This document shows, piece after piece, positions 35,932 to 47,008 of a stretch of 64,000 bases of DNA; position 1 is the stretch's first letter, and each line of letters begins with the position of its first letter. The stretch is from positions 48,923,293 through 48,987,292 of the forward strand of contig OZ024927.1 of the NCBI GenBank assembly GCA_964017235.1. The letters are read 5' to 3'. This DNA is from Sabellastarte sp. h YS-2021. Its lineage: Eukaryota; Annelida; Polychaeta; Sabellida; Sabellidae. The translations under genes were made by a program, and so were the position numbers. Under the pieces are notes generated by a model that worked only from the letters and a program-made list of their open reading frames with translations, did no database searches and was not told the origin of the DNA.

Positions 35932-37783
35932 GTAACTGATCATTATTACATCTTTTGATCACTATTTAATAAATTAATATCTTTTGATCACTATTTAATA
36001 AATTAATATCCAACATCTTTTTGTTCTCATCTTGTGTGAAATAACAAGCATCTTATGAAATATTCTGAACTATTTAAAAACTGTTTTCAAAATATAGGAT
36101 TAGTGTTGTCAAGATTGTTCTTTCTCGATTTCTTATAAAATTTTCGGGGATCACATTCATAACTAGGTCTCATCGATAATAAATTTTGTTTAAATTAAAA
36201 AAAAAAATTTTTCAACTTTTTACTAAAGAACATACTAACTTCATCTGAAGTACTGAGTTGTTCTCTGCTTATTATCAGAGTACAAGGTTTTCTTTGCAAA
36301 CTGTAGCAAATTATGGTAGATTACTAAGATTAGGCTTTTCCAGATTGATTAACAAATATTTGTATTTCTTTTAGATTTAGAACCAATTTTTAACTGGAAC
36401 GTGAAGCAGCTATTTCTATATTTGACAGCAGAATACGAAACTGAAAACAATGTAAGTTTAAGTCACTAATATATTTTATGTAATCAACCTTTGTAAATGT
36501 TGATTAGGCTATGTATGGTAGCTAGTACCTTACTTAAAGTTGAGCAAAAGCTGATTTTCTAAAATCTTGGTTGCTGTTATTCTTGGGAGAGATATTGACA
36601 AAATTTTATTATAAGCAAATTAAGCTTTTGCTGAATGCTGAGAGTGTTGATTTGTTGTTTCAGTTTATAAAAGGTGTTTGTACAAGGTTACATGGTACTG
36701 GAAGATCATTGTTGTGTCATGGGCACTGGTACCTTGGCCATTTAAAAATGCCCTATAGGGCACAGGACTACAGTTTTGCCTTAGTCTGCAAATTAGTACT
36801 AGTTTCTGAATTAACTCAGGCTGGACATGTAAATATTTACAATGCATATAAATATTTTGACAGTTTTTATACAAAATATTTATAGATGGAGTGATTGCAG
36901 TTATCTATAGATTGAATAAATTAATTCAAATAATTTATGTTTATTCATATTAGAACAGTCGGTGACCACAAACAAAACTGACAAGGTGTGCTCTATTATA
37001 TATTATTATATTACAACAGAAAGTGAATCAGGTTGTTTTGTGGGATAAAATAGTCCTCAGAGGAGAAAATGTGAACCTGGATTTCAAGAGTATGAACACA
37101 AAGTACTACTTCTGGGATGATGGTAATGGACTGAGGTATGTATCACGAGAAGTTGTGTCTTTACATTCACTCTTTGTATTATGCTCCTCAATGTCCACCT
37201 GATTCACACTTTTCTCTTTCACAAGGCAGTGCAATTTGATGTACCAGAGGCTGATGGACATTATGTCATGTCTTAGGAAGTTACATCTAATAAATATCAA
37301 GAAAGATGTTACAGTACTAACAAATGACTCATCAACTCTGTTTTCTATATTAAGACAAAATAAAAGTTAGGTGTTTTACATGTGTATTCAAACAACAAAC
37401 AAAGCTTTGCACTCTCTGATGTCACAAGTATCTGTCAATGACGTTACATCAACCCAATACAAAGCACCACTCATTAACCTCACCAGGAGGCTATGTTTTT
37501 GGGTGTGTTGTCTGTCTGTATGGCTGCATTCACAATACATCCAAAATGGATGGACAAGTATTTCTCAAATGTTTTTTGTAGGTAGAGTGTCACCAAAAGG
37601 AAGAAGTGATCAAATTTTGGAGAAGATCCAGATCATATTCTGAATACAAATAAAAAAACTAAATTTTTAGAAACACCACAACCCCCCACCCCCACCCCCA
37701 CCCCCATGAAGGTCTGTGCTGTAGAGTGCTGTCTAATTATATCCCCAGACGAAAGTCGGGGATATATTGGATTCAGGTCCGTC

Positions 37784-37835
<52 letters not shown>

Positions 37836-40800
37836 AGAAATTTCCTTGTGGACGCGATAACTCAAAAACAAATTAATATTTTTTTTTCAAACTTGGTACA
37901 CATGTTAAGGGTGCCCAAAGGAAGATCCCTATTTTAAGGTGACCTTAAACTCCCAGTAAAAAAGAACTTATGGCCACCTTAAGGTCAGAAATTGCACTTT
38001 TGGCCACTTAGAGCCCTGTAGGTCACAAACTATGATGCTCAGCTGGCTGAAATTTTACCTGACAACACATTAATATGTTCTTAGTACATGTGCCGAAAAT
38101 CATGACTTTAAGTTGAGGAGAAAATTGTGTTTGAGGCCCATAAATACCCCCACTTAGGGATTTTTTGCTATACTTTACACATATTTTGCCCTATAATTTG
38201 GAAGTGATAATTCTGATGAGTCTCAAACTGCGCTAGGTATAACTTTGATATGTAATCCTTGTCTGTAGAAAATTTTAGGGCTGTAGGTTTACCCAAAGGG
38301 GTCGACTTAAGGTCTCAAAAGTGCCCACAGAGACCCAATTTATGCACTTTTTGCCACTTTCAAGCACTGTAGCTTTCAAACTATGTCTCTCATCTAAGTT
38401 AAATATCATCTGGGAATATATCTATGTGTTTTCTTATATGTGCCCCAACATTTAGGCCTTTAATAGACAGTTAACCTGTGTATCAGGACCATAAACACCC
38501 ACCCGAGTGACCCTTATAAGACATTTTTCACATCTTTTTCCCTGTAACTTGGAAATGGTAAGTCTGAGAAGTTTCAAACTGTATTAGATATATATTCTGT
38601 GTGTAATCTTAGTATGTAACAGATTTTAAGTCTGAAGCTTTAATTTTGAAGGTCAAATTGAGGTCTCTAAAAGGCTCCCAAAGACCCAATATTTGGACTT
38701 TTTGCTACTTTTAAGCCCTGTGACTGTCAAACTATGTGACTGATAGAGCTCAAATCCTATCTGAGAAGATATTAGTATGTTATTTTTATATGTGCCAAAA
38801 ATTAAGGCTTTAAGAAGACATTTAACCTATGTATGAGGACCATAAATCCCCACCCGAGTGACCATTTTTAGACATTTTTCACATATTTTTCCCTGTAACT
38901 TGGAAATGGTAAGTCTAAGAAGTTTCAAACTGTATTAGATGCATATTCTATGTGTAATCTTAGTATGTGACAAATTTTAAGTCTGAAGCTTTAATTTGAA
39001 GGCTACATTTAGGTCTCTAGAAGGCCCCATAAAGACCCAATATTTGGACTTTTTGCCAATTTTAAGGCCTGTGACTGTTAAACTATGTGACTGATAGAGC
39101 TGAAATCTCATCTGGGAATACATTATTATGTTCTTTTTACATGTGCCAAAAATCAAGGCTTCAAGTAGACATTTAACCTGTGTATGAGGACCTTAAACAC
39201 CCACCTGAGTGACCCTTTTAAGACATTTTTCACATATTTTGCTCTGTAACTTGGAAATGGTAAGTCTGAGAAGTTTCAAACTTTATTAGATACATATTCT
39301 ATGTGTAATCTTAGTATGTAACAAATTTTAAGTCTGAAGCTTTAATTTGAAAGCCACATCGAGATCTCTAAAAGGCCCACAATGACCCAATATTTGGACT
39401 TTTTACCACCTTTAAGCCCTGTAACTGTTAAACTATGTGATTGATGGAGCTGAAATCCCATCTGGGAATGCATTATTATGTCCTTTTTACATATGCCGAA
39501 AATCAAGGTTTTTAGTAGACATTTAACCTGTGTATGAGGGCCATAGACACTTGCCCAAGTGCCTTTTTTGACATTTTTTCCGTATTTTGCCCTGTTATTT
39601 GGAAATGCTTAGTGTGACAAGTCTTAAACTGTATTATATATAATTTTTGTTTGTTATGTATGTCCCCCAAAAAGTTTCAGATCTGTAGTTTAATTGCTAA
39701 GGTCTCTTTAACAATTGTAAAATGCCCACAGAAACCCAATTTATGGATATTATGCCACTTTAAAGCCCAGTAACTGTCAAACGATGTGGGGTATAGAGCT
39801 GAAATCTTTGAATTTTTAAAAGGAAATGCCTGTCTATTTAAATTTTGAATATTAATAATGTTATGGCTATCTTAGTCTTTTAAGAACTTATTTTTGTGTG
39901 TTATACCTCTGCTTGCTGAGTTTTTCACTTTTTAAAATGAAACTGGTTAAACATATTCAAGTAGACAAAATGGACACTTTAAGTGAGCTTTAAGTCCCAA
40001 TATTAATGAAATTATATCCTTATGTAGTAAAACTAGGGGATTTTTAACCCTCAACTAGCCCAGTTTTATTCAACTTGCCTCAGTTAATTTTGGCACAGCT
40101 CCTACAGTTATGAACTCATTTCAGTTGATAATCACATACTTAAAATTCTCAATTCTTTTTGTTTTTGAGTACCCCTTTTATATAGATTGTTTGTTTACCA
40201 TTTATGCTCAACCCACATCCCCCACCCGGATTCCCCCCACCCACCTCTGGGACCTCCAGCTATATTGAGTGACACTAAATAAACAATGGTATTTAATGAT
40301 ATCAGATGAGAAACAAAGAACTCAATGGGGTTGCAGATCTTGTGTAATAGTGAGAGAGGTGTGGAGAAGGGGAGAGGGGTGGGGGTGGGAGGTGGTGGGC
40401 TTCATTACATATAACACAAAGGGGAGTCAGAACTGAGATTGTGTCACATATTTAGGTTGCATATATATGGACCACATATATAGGTATAGAGGAAATGAAT
40501 AACTGAAAACAATTTGCAAATTCTAAAAATAATATAATAAAATAATAATATAAACAATTTTTTTTTAAATAATATTTTATTTGTGAACAAATATAGAAAC
40601 AGATATGCGCTTTTGGGATTATGAATTTTAGAATGGACATTGAATCATCAATCATTTAAATACTTTGAAGGAAGATTGAAAAATATGATGAGTTGAGTTA
40701 AAAATAATATTTTATTTGTCAACAAATATAGAAACAGATATGCTCTTTTGGGATTATTATTTTAGAATGGACATTCAATCATCAATCATTTAAATACTTT

Positions 40801-41701
40801 GAAAATAGGTTTAGAGTTATCATTGCAGGAAGATTGAAAATATAATTTGAGTTATGTATTCGGCGTCTGGGGATACACCATCTTCCTTGGGGAGATATAA
40901 ACAGAGTAGATTGATGTGCTGAAGTTCATATAATAATGGGTAATTATGTTTTAAAAAATTTCCGATCAAAACCTGTGGCGTGAGTGATGACCTGTCTGGG
41001 GATATGTTGGCGCCGAGTTGGCCCAATCTAGTTAATTATTTGCCTCAAATAGAATATACCCAGGTTCTATTCCCCTATACTGAACTTGACTATGTGTCTA
41101 TTATCATTAGAAATACAAATTTTGTTCCCGAACTTTTTTTGAGAAAATTTAACCATTTTTATCAACAACTAGTTGACATTATATGTGACCATTATGACAT
41201 GAACACCAGTCTAGAATGTTGTGGACTGTTTAGAAAATCATTATGTCCTCATAAAAAAAGGACTTTATGAAAATGTAGATAACAAGTTATTCCATGTTAA
41301 ATCGGCTGTTGTGAGCGCCTATTGTATAGTAAATGTATTATACATTTATACAGATAATAATAAGAGAGAAGTATTCTTGTTACATGGTTTGCAAATGACT
41401 ATCTGTGTGTGTGAAATTTGCCACTTACTGTATTTCAATGTATTTTTAAGATGACAAGTGAATAGACATACGAGTTTGTGAAACATGAAAATTGCATTAC
41501 ATCCTCAATACAAGTAAACATTGCGTTGCAATGAAGCAACATTTGAATAAAAACTCCTGTGTATTTTTCAGAGCCAACCCAAATGTGACCTTGACATTAT
41601 CGTGGAATGTCATTCCCAATGCAGGCACTTTACCAAGGGTACAAGGAAGTGGCTCACATAAATTTGAATTCCCAACAGAATACCACAGCAGTAGATTTTA
41701 A
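35858..41701 (+). CDS. SPCS3: Signal peptidase complex subunit 3 (3' four coding exons)
   Basis: Four exons with consensus splice sites and matching phases join into 131 residues, equivalent to about residues 49-180 of the 180-residue animal protein: 35858-35931, 36375-36451, 37020-37135 and 41572-41701 (TAA at 41699-41701). Recognisable stretches are [71 protein letters not shown] and [18 protein letters not shown], the last with the conserved NVT glycosylation sequon. SPCS3 is the single-pass luminal subunit of the endoplasmic reticulum signal peptidase, which removes signal peptides. The exon(s) for the N-terminal membrane anchor are not visible in the window. Either they lie upstream of the satellite, making an intron of more than 35 kb, or they were missed. 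The last intron (37136-41571) holds a 3.3-kb mobile element. No frame-disrupting change is seen in these exons. Confidence 0.95.
36375..36451 (+). CDS. SPCS3: SPCS3 exon, residues about 73-98
   Basis: The acceptor is TTTCTTTTAG and the donor is AACAAT|GTAAGT. The 77-nt exon encodes [20 protein letters not shown] and YETENN, in phase with its neighbours. Confidence 0.94.
37020..37135 (+). CDS. SPCS3: SPCS3 exon, residues about 99-137
   Basis: The acceptor is TTACAACAG and the donor is CTGAG|GTATGT. The 116-nt exon encodes [20 protein letters not shown], then [19 protein letters not shown], with the arginine codon split across the next intron. Confidence 0.95.
37480..37645 (+). mobile_element. 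Fragment of a dispersed repeat (CCAGGAGG type)
   Basis: CACCAGGAGGCTATGTTTTT, then GTCTGTCTGTATGG, then CAAAAGGAAGAAGTGATCAA and ATTTTGG lead to GATCCAGATCATATTCTG. The same order is seen at 57557-57700. From memory this is part of a widely dispersed non-coding family in marine animals; I cannot confirm its class. Confidence 0.5.
37681..37706 (+). repeat. C-rich simple repeat
   Basis: CCCCCACCCCCACCCCCA-type tract just before the element insertion at 37740. The minus strand is G-rich and could form a quadruplex. Confidence 0.7.
37740..41031 (+). mobile_element. Helentron-associated-like element, copy 2, in the last SPCS3 intron
   Basis: This 3292-bp copy has the same parts as the element at 18399: 5' hairpin 37739-37765, (GCC)16 at 37786-37834, 353-bp units, inverted arm 40994-41005, 3' hairpin 41007-41026 and CTAG 41028-41031. 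Only scattered substitutions and a 12-base insertion (CTCAACCCACAT type, near 40207) separate them; by eye the copies are 98-99% identical. Flanks are TCTAATTA on the left and TTAATTATTTG on the right, again consistent with a TTA duplication or a T|T insertion. It is in the sense orientation of the host gene. Confidence 0.8.
41572..41701 (+). CDS. SPCS3: SPCS3 last coding exon
   Basis: The acceptor is GTATTTTTCAG. The exon completes the split arginine codon and encodes [20 protein letters not shown], then [20 protein letters not shown] and RF, followed by TAA. An open frame that starts at 41492 is only the intron read-in. Confidence 0.95.
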
Positions 41702-42424
41702 TAGACTGTTTTAATTCTCTTTCAATTCTAACTGATTTCATAATTGTACTGAAGGTAATATTTGCTTAGATGTTGTCAGTTTGACTTTGATGATTTGATA
41801 ACATTCCCTGTTTTGTTAAAGGTGGAAGAATTTCAGCTGTAGTTTCTGTGTTGATGGCATTTTATAAATGTATATTGTTTCCCACAATTCTGACATGGCC
41901 CAGTTTACGGTAGCTCAGCTATTACTTTACTACATGTACATGATACATTTAAACCAGTATGGTAAACAAGTTGTTTAAATATATAATGACTGCATTTGAT
42001 CATTTTATAAGTTCGTAACAAGTAACCCAAATAAAATGGTTGAACATGTAATCTGAGAAATCTTGTTTTTGAAGTTATTGACTTATTCACATAAGTCTGT
42101 TTTAATTTACTAGAGATTATTTTTCCCCTCTTTCTTAAAAAGGTTAGCAGTACAGTGTGAAATGTGTTTTAGATCTGTGTGTTAAGTACTAGTAGATATA
42201 TTAGTTTCTTGTGTATAAGGTAAAGAAATATGTGTTCAACTTCTTGATGAAGTAACTCATTAACTATGTCCAAAAAAATATAATCAAACTACCAATCACC
42301 GCTTATCTGGTTAGTTTTGTTGCGTAAAATGTGTAATAAGGCAGTTTTCCTAGCCACATCTTAGTGTTTCATACAGACACTTGATGAATAATGGTGATGC
42401 AGAACTGTCATTCATTAGTATACA
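41702..42424 (+). other. SPCS3 3' untranslated region and spacer
   Basis: Sequence after the SPCS3 stop is AT-rich, with a candidate polyadenylation signal AATAAA at 42030-42035 and a later one at 42686-42691. The true 3' end cannot be decided from sequence alone. No other gene is seen. Confidence 0.5.
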
Positions 42425-42575
42425 GCTGAGTGCCTTAAAGTAAATCTCGGTATAAGTTAAAGGCGGGTCAATCACAGGTTATGGGTTCAACTCCCTCAAG
42501 TGGTGATGTTGATGGCCTGTCGAAATATGATGCTGGTTGTTAAAGGACGTTAAACCCGAACTTTGACCTATATAT
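42425..42575 (+). mobile_element. tRNA-derived SINE
   Basis: A B-box-like ATGGGTTCAACTCCC lies near 42481. It is followed by GGCCTGTCGAAATATGATGC and a tail GTTGTTAAAGGACGTTAAACCC. The tail matches the other two SINE copies of the window. The 5' end is indistinct. Confidence 0.65.
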
Positions 42576-42820
42576 GTTTCATACTTCTGAATAGAAGACT
42601 GTAATTTATACTTGCAAACCATTCATTTTCACCTTTATCTACTTGTGAAGTTTGTATCACTTTGAACTTTATCACATTAGTGTATAATAAATTTGTGAAT
42701 ATAATCTAGGAAACAGATTTTGTTAAAGAAATATGATTCTTAAGATGAAAGGATTAAAAAAATCAACAAATATTTAAATAAAACAATTAGCAACAAAATT
42801 AGCATGCTTAGTATTGTTTC

Positions 42821-44120
42821 TAACCCCAGCCTTTATGGCCCATACAGGCTGGGGTTATAGTCGCCCCCTGCACTGTCCTGGTGGTGGCGGTGGGCATAAA
42901 GTTTGTGGGTGTTCCACAGCCTAATTCCATATTTGGATTTTCACCAAATTTACAGGATATGTTTAACGTAAGAGGATCTAGAGCCGATTAGGTTTTGACA
43001 GGTATCTGGCAACAACTGTTGCCAAGGCAACACTTTTAAGGTGTTAAAGATTGTACTACTACTAGGTGCTCTAAAGCCTAAACCCATGCATGGATTTTTA
43101 CCATATTTTCAGCATATTTAAAGCCCAAGAGGATCTAGATCTGATTAAATTGTGGGGGGTATTGGGCAACATCTGTTGCCGTGGCAATACTTTTGAGATT
43201 TTTGGATCTTAAAGTTTGTGGGTGTTCCACAGCCTAAACCCATGCATGGATTTTCGCCAAATTTTCGGGTTATGTTTACCCAAGATGATCTAAAGCTGAT
43301 TAGGTTTTGGCAATGTGAGGCAATGCTTTAAATACTTTTCAGTCATAAACTTCTTAATTAAAAAGGGGGCATTATTAAACTGGTATTACTACAGTTGCAT
43401 TTTTATGTCCTACTGGCCAAAGGCCAAAGTTAGGTGATTATGAAATTACTTCCATACATCTGTGTGTGTATGTGCGAACATGTGTGTCCGTCAAGTTTTG
43501 ACTTAAACCTGTACATCTCATTTATTCATGAAGATATCTTCACCAAATTGGCAGAGAATGTTTATGCCAGTGAAAACATGTCTAAAATAATTAGTTTGTT
43601 CTAAAACTTAAAATATTGCAGATAGCCCCATCATGTTTGCACAAAATATATTTGGCTAGGAAAGCTTGCCAGAGAGTAATTTTGGCCTTCTTTTAAAATC
43701 AAAATTGCTGCCATGTCATATGAAAAATGCCTAATATCACCCTTACAATTGGTCCTACGGGTTCGGAATTAGAAAACAACTTGTTAGAAATCATATCCTG
43801 TGAATCTTTTGCAAGTGTCAAATTTGACCTTGGATCCATTCTTCAAGGTCAAGTGGAGTCATCATGTTAAAACAGCCATAGTTCTCTTATATATTGGTCC
43901 TTGGGCTTGGAAACTCACACAATGAAAAAAATAAAATGTGTAACTTTTAACCTGTCTTCATCTACATGAAAGTTCTTATATTTGACAACATCTCGTAGGT
44001 TCTGTATACATCTTCAACCGAAGTTGTTCTTTAGATTATCCCAAATCTCAATGTTGTTGCCCATTTAGTTGTACCTGCAGGATAGGGTTCTTGCCTGCTG
44101 AGGCTGGCTATTTTTATGTC
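42821..44120 (+). mobile_element. Third repeat-bearing element with 5' hairpin
   Basis: TAACCCCAGCC (42821-42831) and GGCTGGGGTTA (42847-42857) form an 11-bp hairpin. A GGTGGTGGCGGTGGG tract follows at about 42880. Next come about 2.5 units of about 157 bp starting with AAGTTTGTGGGTGTTCCACAG (42897, 43056 degenerate, 43207), then another block with ATATTGCAGATAGCC at 43611. Near the right end, GGATAGGGTT (44080-44089) is a degraded inverse of the hairpin arm; the second copy at 63779-64000 keeps it intact. The end falls at about GGCTATTTTTAT, where the two copies diverge. No protein is encoded. It might be two adjacent elements rather than one. Confidence 0.5.
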
Positions 44121-44474
44121 AGCATGGCATTATGGCATCAAAAAAGGCCTGATATCTTATTCATTATTTTGTACGAGGGGTTTGGAATGTTAACTCATAG
44201 GGAGTCAAGGGGGCAGAGAATCTTTTAGAACAATCAAATGTGACCTTTGACCCTACTTTGAGGTCAAACTGTGTTTGCGTGCTAAAAATGTCTTCTTTCT
44301 TTTCCTATACTTTTGGATATTTTCATTTGTAGCCTTTTATTACCCTGTGACCTTTGACCCCTGCTTCATCATGAAACTGTGTTTGCATACTAAAATAGCT
44401 TTATGTCTGATTATTAGTGATCTATACTGCTATGGTAAATTATAGTAAATTTTACATTTTATTACGCTACAATA

Positions 44475-44621
44475 GCTTACCATGTGGGACTTAATGCTGT
44501 TCTCGGGTTGCCACACCCGGGGCCAACGTCTTAGAAAAAAAGATCGTTCTTGTTAGCCACCGGATATACTGGTAGTTGTCGTCACGTCATATCTTCTGAT
44601 CAATCGCCCTACTTTCTCGTT
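44475..44621 (+). repeat. DIRS left inverted terminal repeat
   Basis: It runs from GCTTACCATGTGGGACTTAA to CCCTACTTTCTCGTT. It is the inverse of 50646-50792 with about three substitutions. The 20 bases outside it (ATTTTATTACGCTACAATA) are specific to the left end and reappear inverted in the internal complementary region. Confidence 0.93.
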
Positions 44622-44847
44622 GGCCACGATTGACTGGTAGCAGTTTGTAAATATACAGACATTTTCATTTATTTCTCAGTCTTTACGTATTGTTGGGGGC
44701 TAATATTTGGATATTTCTTTTTATATATTTCATAGATTATCCTGTAAAATTATTAATTTCACAACTTAAGTATTTTCCTTACAATCCGCGTGTTTTGAGT
44801 TTTCTCGGTGCAGCAATTCCAATTGTACGTCTTTTTATTGCGTTAAA

Positions 44848-47008
44848 ATGTCTCTCCATCAAGCAAACAAAGACAAACCGAGAGCTCAGAAATGCCGGCA
44901 TTTTTGCTTCAGTTTTGATAATCATAATTACTGCCCTACCTGTAGGGAGGCTGGCAAGGGAGATGACCCCTGTGTCACTTTTGAAGCACCCTGCCATATT
45001 TGCACGTCTCTCACTGATGAACAATTGCAAAAAATTCAAAACAGGAAGCGGTATTTAAAAAAGCAAAAACCGGAAACTAGTTCTAAAGATGAACTAGATC
45101 TCTTGGGTGAAAGCGATGGGAACTCTTTTACTGGTTCTAATGCAGACCTTGAGAGTGCTGCCGATAACCTCTTTACCTCACCCCACCCGTCCTCAACCTC
45201 TCGCCTTCAGTTCTTTATCATTGAAAACCCCAGCTAAAGCTGTCCCACCAACCCCAGGTACTGTTTTGCAAAACAAAATTCAAAGAAATTTAGAAAAATC
45301 CCTGGGTGATTCCTTAAATATACATATTCAGCAGCAAATGGGTTCCTTCCAGGCATCCATGTTAGAAGCATTTCAATCACTCCGAGAGGAGTTTGCAGTT
45401 AAAAAGCCAGCCGAGGTTGATCCCTCGCCTCATGCTTCAAAAGCTGGTCCATCCAGCAACATTGCTGCTCATCTGGACCTGCCCCCTCCGAGGTCTAGTA
45501 CTAATGCTCAGTCCGAGGCAATGGATGTGGACGTTGGTCCAGCACTCCCTCCTCGACTAGTACTTAACCAATCTACCTCGGATCAGTACGTTGCCCCTTC
45601 TGAGGCTATACCGAAGGATTCCTCGTACTCACACAAAAAACAAAGCCACAGACAAACAGTAGCACCGAGCTCTGCCTCGGATCAACTGGATGAGGATTCC
45701 GACGAACCTCGGATTCATCCTAGACCTAAGAAACACTCTGACAAGAGCAAGCATAAATCTAGGTCCAGATATGTGTCATCTTCAGAGGAAGATCACTCCC
45801 CTGTTGCCAGACACAGGTCTTCTAAGCCCTCTAGGGCTCAGCCCTCAGGCGCAGCTTCTGATCAAGACCTCCCACAACATGATCCAGACGCCCCTTATTA
45901 TAGGGAAGTAGCCCTGTCTGACATTCCCTCCCAATACTCTGAAGAGGTAGACACCTTCAGGCGCATTCTTTCTCTCCCTGACCCCAGGGACTCTATGCCT
46001 AGGTCTTCAACTTCAGTGTTGGGTCTGGATGACGAAAAAGGCCGTCAAGAGCTCAGACCTAGAGGTCCTTCCTCTATCCTACCACTTAGCTCAGTTATCA
46101 AGGACGCCTTTGATAAATTTCAACATGATTTCAAAGCTGCCAATTTATCTGAGGGAAAATATGTCAAGCCTCCTCCATCCACTTCTAAGTGGTATAAGGT
46201 TGGACAGCCCACTTTTCAAGACAAAATCCAGGAGTTGAATACAGACTTTGCTAAGATCTGTATTACTCCTAGACCTCCTGGGGCACCAGTAGCCAAAATC
46301 CCTCTGCCAGTTCTTAAGGAGCTGGAACATCAGGCTAGACAAAATATTTCAACCCTCAATTTCACCGCTGCCTTTGCCAAAACCTCTTCTTCTTGCAATG
46401 CTTCCTTGGAAAAGTGCCAACATAGCATTAAGTCAACTGTCAAGAAGATAAAATCTCAGATCCAGAAAGGTGCCAATCCTGAGAAAGCAGCAAAGCGCGG
46501 ATATGAGGAAGTTGCTGAGTACTTGGATTTTTGGAACAAGACGGTTCTTGTTCAACATAGAGCTCTTACCTGTCTCAGCAAATCACTAGCCCATATTCTC
46601 CAGAGGGAATTATATTCCATGGCTAATACCGGCTTGCTTAGGCGCGAAGCCGAAATGACTCTATTACATCCCCAGCTAGGGGAAACGAGACGCCAAGAAC
46701 TTAGGAACTCGTCCTTCTGGGACTCCTCCTTGTTCGAGTCTCAACTTGTAAAGGAAGGTGAGGACTTCCTTCTCAAAAAAGGCACCTCAAAAGATTCTCA
46801 GGGTTTCGCACCCTACCAGAATAAGCCCTTTCGTGGCCCCCACAAGAAAAGAGGCTCCTACAGGAAATGCCCCTATGGGGGCAATACCTCTCAAAGCAGT
46901 AACCAATCCTTTCCCTCGGGAAGAGGAAAATCCAACTTCAGAGGCTCCAGCGGTCGTTTTCGACCCCACAATAGGGGAAGGGGGCGTGGAAACCCCCCTT
47001 CTCAATGA
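44848..47008 (+). pseudogene. DIRS gag, frameshifted
   Basis: The N-terminal part reads from ATG 44848 in one frame to a stop at 45237. It has a cysteine-rich segment (CRHFCFSF, YCPTC, PCHIC) followed by a basic KRYLKKQK stretch. The rest lies one frame over (open 45107-47008): a long Ser/Pro-rich linker, a conserved central block around KYVKPPPSTSKWYKVGQ, and an RG-rich C-terminus (RPHNRGRGRGNP). Cys-rich N-terminus, Pro/Ser linker and basic end are usual for DIRS gag. The switch must fall in 45180-45240. A single-base indel is the simplest cause, but a programmed frameshift is not excluded. The gag stop lies inside the overlapping RT frame. Confidence 0.8.

Noticed and set aside
36571-36885. 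104-codon frame between two SPCS3 exons
   Set aside because: It lies in an intron with good splice sites on both sides, and it has an overlapping antisense frame and no domain.
18399-41031. PIF/Harbinger MITE because of a possible TTA target duplication
   Set aside because: The outermost bases are not inverted repeats of each other, the 3' end has a hairpin and CTAG, and both junctions can be explained without duplication. Kept only as an alternative.
45690-46342. Short frames inside gag (45690-45911, 46029-46238, 46145-46342 minus)
   Set aside because: Shadow frames of the gag coding sequence.
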